Assembly (NCBI GenBank): GCA_003232385.1
Contig: QIJE01000028.1
Location: 155,064-219,063, forward strand
Direction of reading: 5' to 3'
DNA: 64,000 nt
Source of the DNA: a bacterium
Lineage (GTDB): Bacteria > SZUA-79 > Acidulodesulfobacterales > Acidulodesulfobacteraceae
Positions 59,865-64,000 of this stretch are shown here, piece by piece (position 1 is the stretch's first letter; each line of letters begins with the position of its first letter). The notes beneath the pieces were generated by a model, which was not told where the DNA came from, made no database searches, and saw only the letters and a program-made list of their open reading frames with translations. A program made the translations under genes and the position numbers.

Positions 59865-60666
59865 AAAACTTAATTATTTTATATATTTAATTTATGTAAC
59901 GGGTGCGGTTGCGTCTATCTCGGTTATCGGGTTTTTTGGATACACAACCTATAATTATTTTCTTTTTCAAAAAAAAATATTTACTCTTAATAAAATAATT
60001 ATATTGGATAGGAATATGAGCCTCAAAGAAAAAAATAAAATTATCGGAATATCCGGGCTGAGTAAGGGGGATAACTTAGTGGGCATTAATACGAAAAGGG
60101 TTTCGAGACTAATTGCTTCGGACATGTGGGTTAAGGATGTGACTGTTTACAAAAAATATCCGGACAAAATTATTATTATTTTAAAGCAAAGAAATATTTT
60201 TGCGATGATAGCAAACAACGGAAATCTTTATTATATAAACCGGGACGGGTATGTTCTGGGAAGGGCGGATTATGGAAAAGGTTACGGTTATCCGATCGTT
60301 ACGGGTTTAAATGCCGACAATGCAGGCAGTTATTTTGATAGATTAAAAAAGGTTTTATATTTTTTAAAGATTTCAAAATTCTCCGTTATTTATAATCTTA
60401 TAGGTGAGATAAACATAGAAAGAGATGGCGGAATAGCGGTTTACACCGATAATGGTTTATACATAAAATTCGGAATAAATAATTATAAAAATAAGCTGAA
60501 AACGCTTAAAAAACTGTTTTACGAAATTAATAAAATCCATATTAAATATAAAAATTACATAAATTTAGAATATAAAAACGAAGCGGTTATTGAAGTAAAT
60601 TCCGGCTCAAGAGTGCTGCCGGCAAAGTATAAAAATCTATTTATAAGACCGGATGTTTATAAATAG
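59836..60666 (+). CDS. ftsQ: Cell division protein FtsQ
   Basis: N-terminal TM, POTRA-like and FtsQ domain (WVKDVTVYKKYPDKIIIILKQRNIFAMI); position between ddl and ftsA. Confidence 0.88.
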   Translation: MGFLKKRTNRKLNYFIYLIYVTGAVASISVIGFFGYTTYNYFLFQKKIFTLNKIIILDRNMSLKEKNKIIGISGLSKGDNLVGINTKRVSRLIASDMWVKDVTVYKKYPDKIIIILKQRNIFAMIANNGNLYYINRDGYVLGRADYGKGYGYPIVTGLNADNAGSYFDRLKKVLYFLKISKFSVIYNLIGEINIERDGGIAVYTDNGLYIKFGINNYKNKLKTLKKLFYEINKIHIKYKNYINLEYKNEAVIEVNSGSRVLPAKYKNLFIRPDVYK

Positions 60667-60745
60667 AAATAAGTTTTTACATATAACAAGGATATGTTTT
60701 GTAAACATTGAGCATTGAAAGCGAAGAGAGAATTAAGGGGCTAAA

Positions 60746-61984
60746 TTGGAAAAGAACAGTGATATTTTTGTGGGATTAGACATTGGAACGACTAAGGTAT
60801 GTGCAATAGTTGCCGAAGCCAAGGGTCTTTCGATAGAGATAATAGGGGTAGGCACAAGCAGCGCAGCCGGGCTTAAAAACGGGGTTGTCGTGAATATAGA
60901 AAATACCGTAGATTCCATTACTAAAGCGGTAGAGGATGCTGAGCTTATGGCGGGATATCAGGTTCAAGAGGCCGTTATAGGTATCGCCGGTTCTCATATA
61001 CGCGGTTTTAACTCACACGGTATAGTGACGGTAAAGAGTAGAGAGGTAACGCAACAAGACATAGACAGAGTAATATCTGCGGCTAAAGCCGTAGCCGTGC
61101 CGATAGACCATGAGGTTATTCATGTTATTCCTCAAGGATTTTCGGTTGACGATCAGGATGATATTAAGAATCCGATAGGAATGAGCGGATTAAGGTTAGA
61201 GGCAAGCGTTCATATGGTTACGGCTTCGAGTATAGCGGCACAAAATATTGTAAAGTGTGCAAATAAATCGGGGATCGGCGTTTCCGAAATAGTTTTAGAA
61301 CAGATCGCCTCAAGCGAGGCGGTTTTAACGGAAGATGAAAAAGAATTGGGTGTTGCACTTATAGATATCGGCGGAGGAACCACTGATGTCGCTATATTTT
61401 ACGGCGGGAACATTATACATACCTTCGTTATTCCAAAGGGAGGACAGAGCGTAACGAGCGATGTATCTAAGGGGACTACGACCGTTCCGCAGGAAGCCGA
61501 AAAGATTAAGATAAAATTTGGTATAGCGAAGGAATCGCTTGCCGGAAAGGATGAAATAATTGAAATTCCCGGATTCGGTGGCAGGCCGCCAAGACCCATT
61601 TCCAGACAGCTTCTCGGAAATATTATAGAACAAAGAATGGCAGAAATTTTTACATGGATTAGAAAAAATATTGAAAAGAACGGATTGGAAAATAAAATTA
61701 TTTCCGGTTACGTAATTACAGGTGGGGCAGCCCTTATAGACGGTTCCACCGATCTTGCGGTAGAAATCTTTAATGCTCCGGTAAGAATAGGCTATCCTCT
61801 GAGCGTAGGAGGATTAACCGACGTTATAAACTCCCCTATATATTCTACAGGGGTAGGTCTTGTTAAATATGCGCATAGCAATAGAAACGTTAAAAATAAA
61901 AGTTCTCTTCATTCTAAAGGTGAAATTAATCTGTTTGTTGCACTGAAGAGCTGGTTTTCTAAAATATTGGAAGATTTTTTTTAA
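60746..61984 (+). CDS. ftsA: Cell division protein FtsA
   Basis: FVGLDIGTTKVCAIVAE, VALIDIGGGTTDVAIFYGG, GYVITGGAALIDG. Confidence 0.96.
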   Translation: MEKNSDIFVGLDIGTTKVCAIVAEAKGLSIEIIGVGTSSAAGLKNGVVVNIENTVDSITKAVEDAELMAGYQVQEAVIGIAGSHIRGFNSHGIVTVKSREVTQQDIDRVISAAKAVAVPIDHEVIHVIPQGFSVDDQDDIKNPIGMSGLRLEASVHMVTASSIAAQNIVKCANKSGIGVSEIVLEQIASSEAVLTEDEKELGVALIDIGGGTTDVAIFYGGNIIHTFVIPKGGQSVTSDVSKGTTTVPQEAEKIKIKFGIAKESLAGKDEIIEIPGFGGRPPRPISRQLLGNIIEQRMAEIFTWIRKNIEKNGLENKIISGYVITGGAALIDGSTDLAVEIFNAPVRIGYPLSVGGLTDVINSPIYSTGVGLVKYAHSNRNVKNKSSLHSKGEINLFVALKSWFSKILEDFF

Positions 61985-62037
61985 TTTAATTTTTTATGAT
62001 GTATCTATAATATACACTATAAAATAGGGAGGTAATC

Positions 62038-63213
62038 ATGTTGGAATTTGCGGAAAATAGTGAATTATCGGCAAAAATAAAGGTTATAGGCGTCGGAGGC
62101 GGAGGCGGCAATGCCGTTAATACCATGATAGCGGCAGGGTTTTCCGGAGCGGATTTTATTGTTGCCAATACCGATGCTCAGGCATTAAAGGCAAGTGCTT
62201 CCAGCATAAAAGTCCAGCTGGGGGAAAAAATCACGAAGGGGCTCGGAGCGGGAGCCAACCCGGAGATAGGAAGAAAATCGGCTATCGAAGACAGGGATAA
62301 AATTAAGGAAATAATAGAGGGCTCCGATATGGTATTCATAACCGCGGGGCTTGGCGGCGGAACCGGAACCGGGGGCGCACCGGTAATTGCCGAGGTAGCT
62401 AAAGAAATCGGCGCATTAACGGTGGCCGTAGTAACGAAGCCTTTTCTTTTTGAGGGCAACAGGAGAATGAAGCAGGCGGAAGACGGTCTTAGGGAACTTA
62501 AGTCCGTAGTAGATACGGTCATTACGATTCCGAATCAAAGATTATTAGCTGTTGCCGGAAAGTCTACATCGTTTTCTGATGCATTCAAAAAGGTTGACGG
62601 AATTCTCTTTCAGGCCGTGAAAGGCATATCAGACTTAATAAACGTGCACGGTATCGTTAATGTTGATTTCGCGGATGTTAAGACTATAATGTCGGAAATG
62701 GGCATGGCTCTCATGGGAACCGGTTTTGCGGAAGGCGAGAATAGGGCGTTGGAAGCGGCTCAAAAGGCTATTGCCAGTCCCCTATTAGAGGATGTAAAGA
62801 TAGAAGGTGCCATGGGGCTTTTGATAAACGTTTCGGGGGGACCGGATATGACGCTTTACGATATAAACGAGGCCGCTGAAAAGATTAAATCGGAGGCTCA
62901 TCCGGATGCTAATATAATATTCGGTGCCGTGATAGACGAGTCTTTAGTAAATAAAATGATGCTGACGGTTATTGCTACCGGGTTTGAATCGGAAAATCGT
63001 TCCGTTTTATTGACCCCGGTTCAGGGCTCCGTTCAAAACAACGATAAAATCATTGCTCCTCTGCTCGACAGTACGAATATTAATACTGATAACAGTAGCG
63101 ATACGGCTAAGGAAGGCAGCGATACGTATATGAATAGATTTAAGGACGAAGATGAGGATTACGAAAACGAGAGATACGATATCCCTACCTTTATGAGAAA
63201 ACAGGCGGATTGA
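62038..63213 (+). CDS. ftsZ: Cell division protein FtsZ
   Basis: [62 protein letters not shown]. Confidence 0.97.
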   Translation: MLEFAENSELSAKIKVIGVGGGGGNAVNTMIAAGFSGADFIVANTDAQALKASASSIKVQLGEKITKGLGAGANPEIGRKSAIEDRDKIKEIIEGSDMVFITAGLGGGTGTGGAPVIAEVAKEIGALTVAVVTKPFLFEGNRRMKQAEDGLRELKSVVDTVITIPNQRLLAVAGKSTSFSDAFKKVDGILFQAVKGISDLINVHGIVNVDFADVKTIMSEMGMALMGTGFAEGENRALEAAQKAIASPLLEDVKIEGAMGLLINVSGGPDMTLYDINEAAEKIKSEAHPDANIIFGAVIDESLVNKMMLTVIATGFESENRSVLLTPVQGSVQNNDKIIAPLLDSTNINTDNSSDTAKEGSDTYMNRFKDEDEDYENERYDIPTFMRKQAD

Positions 63214-63316
63214 GAGCATTATTGCTGCGCATTGAAAAGCACTTAATATAAATAAGGCATGAAGGTTGGGTTCGGTCTAAAAGAACGGAAGGCCTGTCTT
63301 TGGGAGCGGTATGATA

Positions 63317-64000
63317 TTATATGCATATCCCGCATCTCTTGCATCCCTTAAAACATTGAGATGTTGTTTTAAATTTTTTACTTCTTGAATATTCTTCTAA
63401 AAGGTATTTTTTGGTAACCCCCTGGTCTATTATGTCCCACGGCAATAGCTCGTCCGTATCGAATTTTCTTATAAAATCGTTTATATTGTAATCGGTTGCC
63501 TTTACGGCGTCTTTTAAGCTTACCTTGTTCTTAAAAGAATATATTAAGATATCCAACGACAGCCTTGAGCCCCTTGCAAAAAAGGCTTCCGTAAATGCAT
63601 TTTTAACGGTGTTTATTTTGATATTAAGATTAGGCAGTCTTCTGAGATTATCTAATATATAACTTGCTTTGCGCTTGAGTATATTCGGATCTTCAAAGTT
63701 TTCCCATTGTAAGGGTGTCCACGCTTTAGGCACAAACGGCGAGAAGGAGACGGTAAGCGTGCCTATTTTTTTGTTTATTTTGGACGAAGAAACGAACTCC
63801 TTTTGCATCGCCTTAATAAGTTCTATCGTCTCGTCTATATCCTGTTTCTCTTCGTAGGGTAGCCCGAGCATAAAATACGACTTTATATTTATTATGCCTT
63901 TTCCGACGATATTCTTAAGTACGACTATTATTTCATCGTTGGCAATATCTTTGTTTATAAGCCTTTTAAGCTTAGAGGAGCCCGTCTCTATGCCCAAGGT
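63317..64000 (-). CDS. Radical SAM protein, C-terminal part (5' end beyond the window)
   Basis: GIETGSSKLKRLINKDI...IKSYFMLGLPYEEKQDIDETIELI is the second half of a radical SAM core; C-terminal CFKGCKRCGIC. Confidence 0.8.
   Translation of the reverse strand, partial: TLGIETGSSKLKRLINKDIANDEIIVVLKNIVGKGIINIKSYFMLGLPYEEKQDIDETIELIKAMQKEFVSSSKINKKIGTLTVSFSPFVPKAWTPLQWENFEDPNILKRKASYILDNLRRLPNLNIKINTVKNAFTEAFFARGSRLSLDILIYSFKNKVSLKDAVKATDYNINDFIRKFDTDELLPWDIIDQGVTKKYLLEEYSRSKKFKTTSQCFKGCKRCGICI

Overview
This 64 kb AT-rich bacterial window contains ordinary housekeeping genes flanking a large dissimilatory sulfur-metabolism locus. Left flank, mostly minus strand: CorC/CNNM proteins, thiL, lon, hsp20, galU. 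A tRNA-Ser(CGA) follows. From about 7.75 to 29.5 kb there is one co-oriented series: hypothetical-dsrN-dsrA-dsrB-dsrD-dsrL-dsrC-dsrM-dsrK-dsrE-dsrF-dsrH-sat-aprB-aprA-qmoA-qmoB-qmoC-hppA, closed by a strong intrinsic terminator. Next come an Nramp-like transporter, tadA, lipA, an aminotransferase, hom, thrC, apgM, icd, a split citryl-CoA synthetase/citryl-CoA lyase set (ccsA, ccsB, ccl; a reverse-TCA signature), glpX, an epimerase and an orphan DsrE-like protein. The window ends with a complete dcw cluster (mraZ to ftsZ) and a truncated radical SAM gene. Main observations: (1) the sulfur locus mixes reductive markers (dsrD, qmo, reductive-looking DsrAB) with markers usually tied to sulfur oxidation or sulfur trafficking (dsrEFH, dsrL), with dsrMK but no dsrJOP; (2) its only DsrC has lost the CysB cysteine (Ala instead) and keeps the penultimate CysA; (3) its DsrH has Ser where the Allochromatium DsrH cysteine is expected, while DsrE keeps its cysteine; (4) the citrate-cleavage genes are unfused (Hydrogenobacter-like); (5) several regulatory structures look real, including a triple AAAAGTGGTA repeat before mraZ, an attenuator-like hairpin before ccsA, and a repeated 14-bp palindrome in the dsrA leader. 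The gene content recalls uncultivated sulfate-reducing Deltaproteobacteria-like lineages such as Ca. Acidulodesulfobacterales, but this is an unverified inference. No CRISPR array, rRNA, transposase or phage gene was seen. All family assignments are from motif reading, not database searches.
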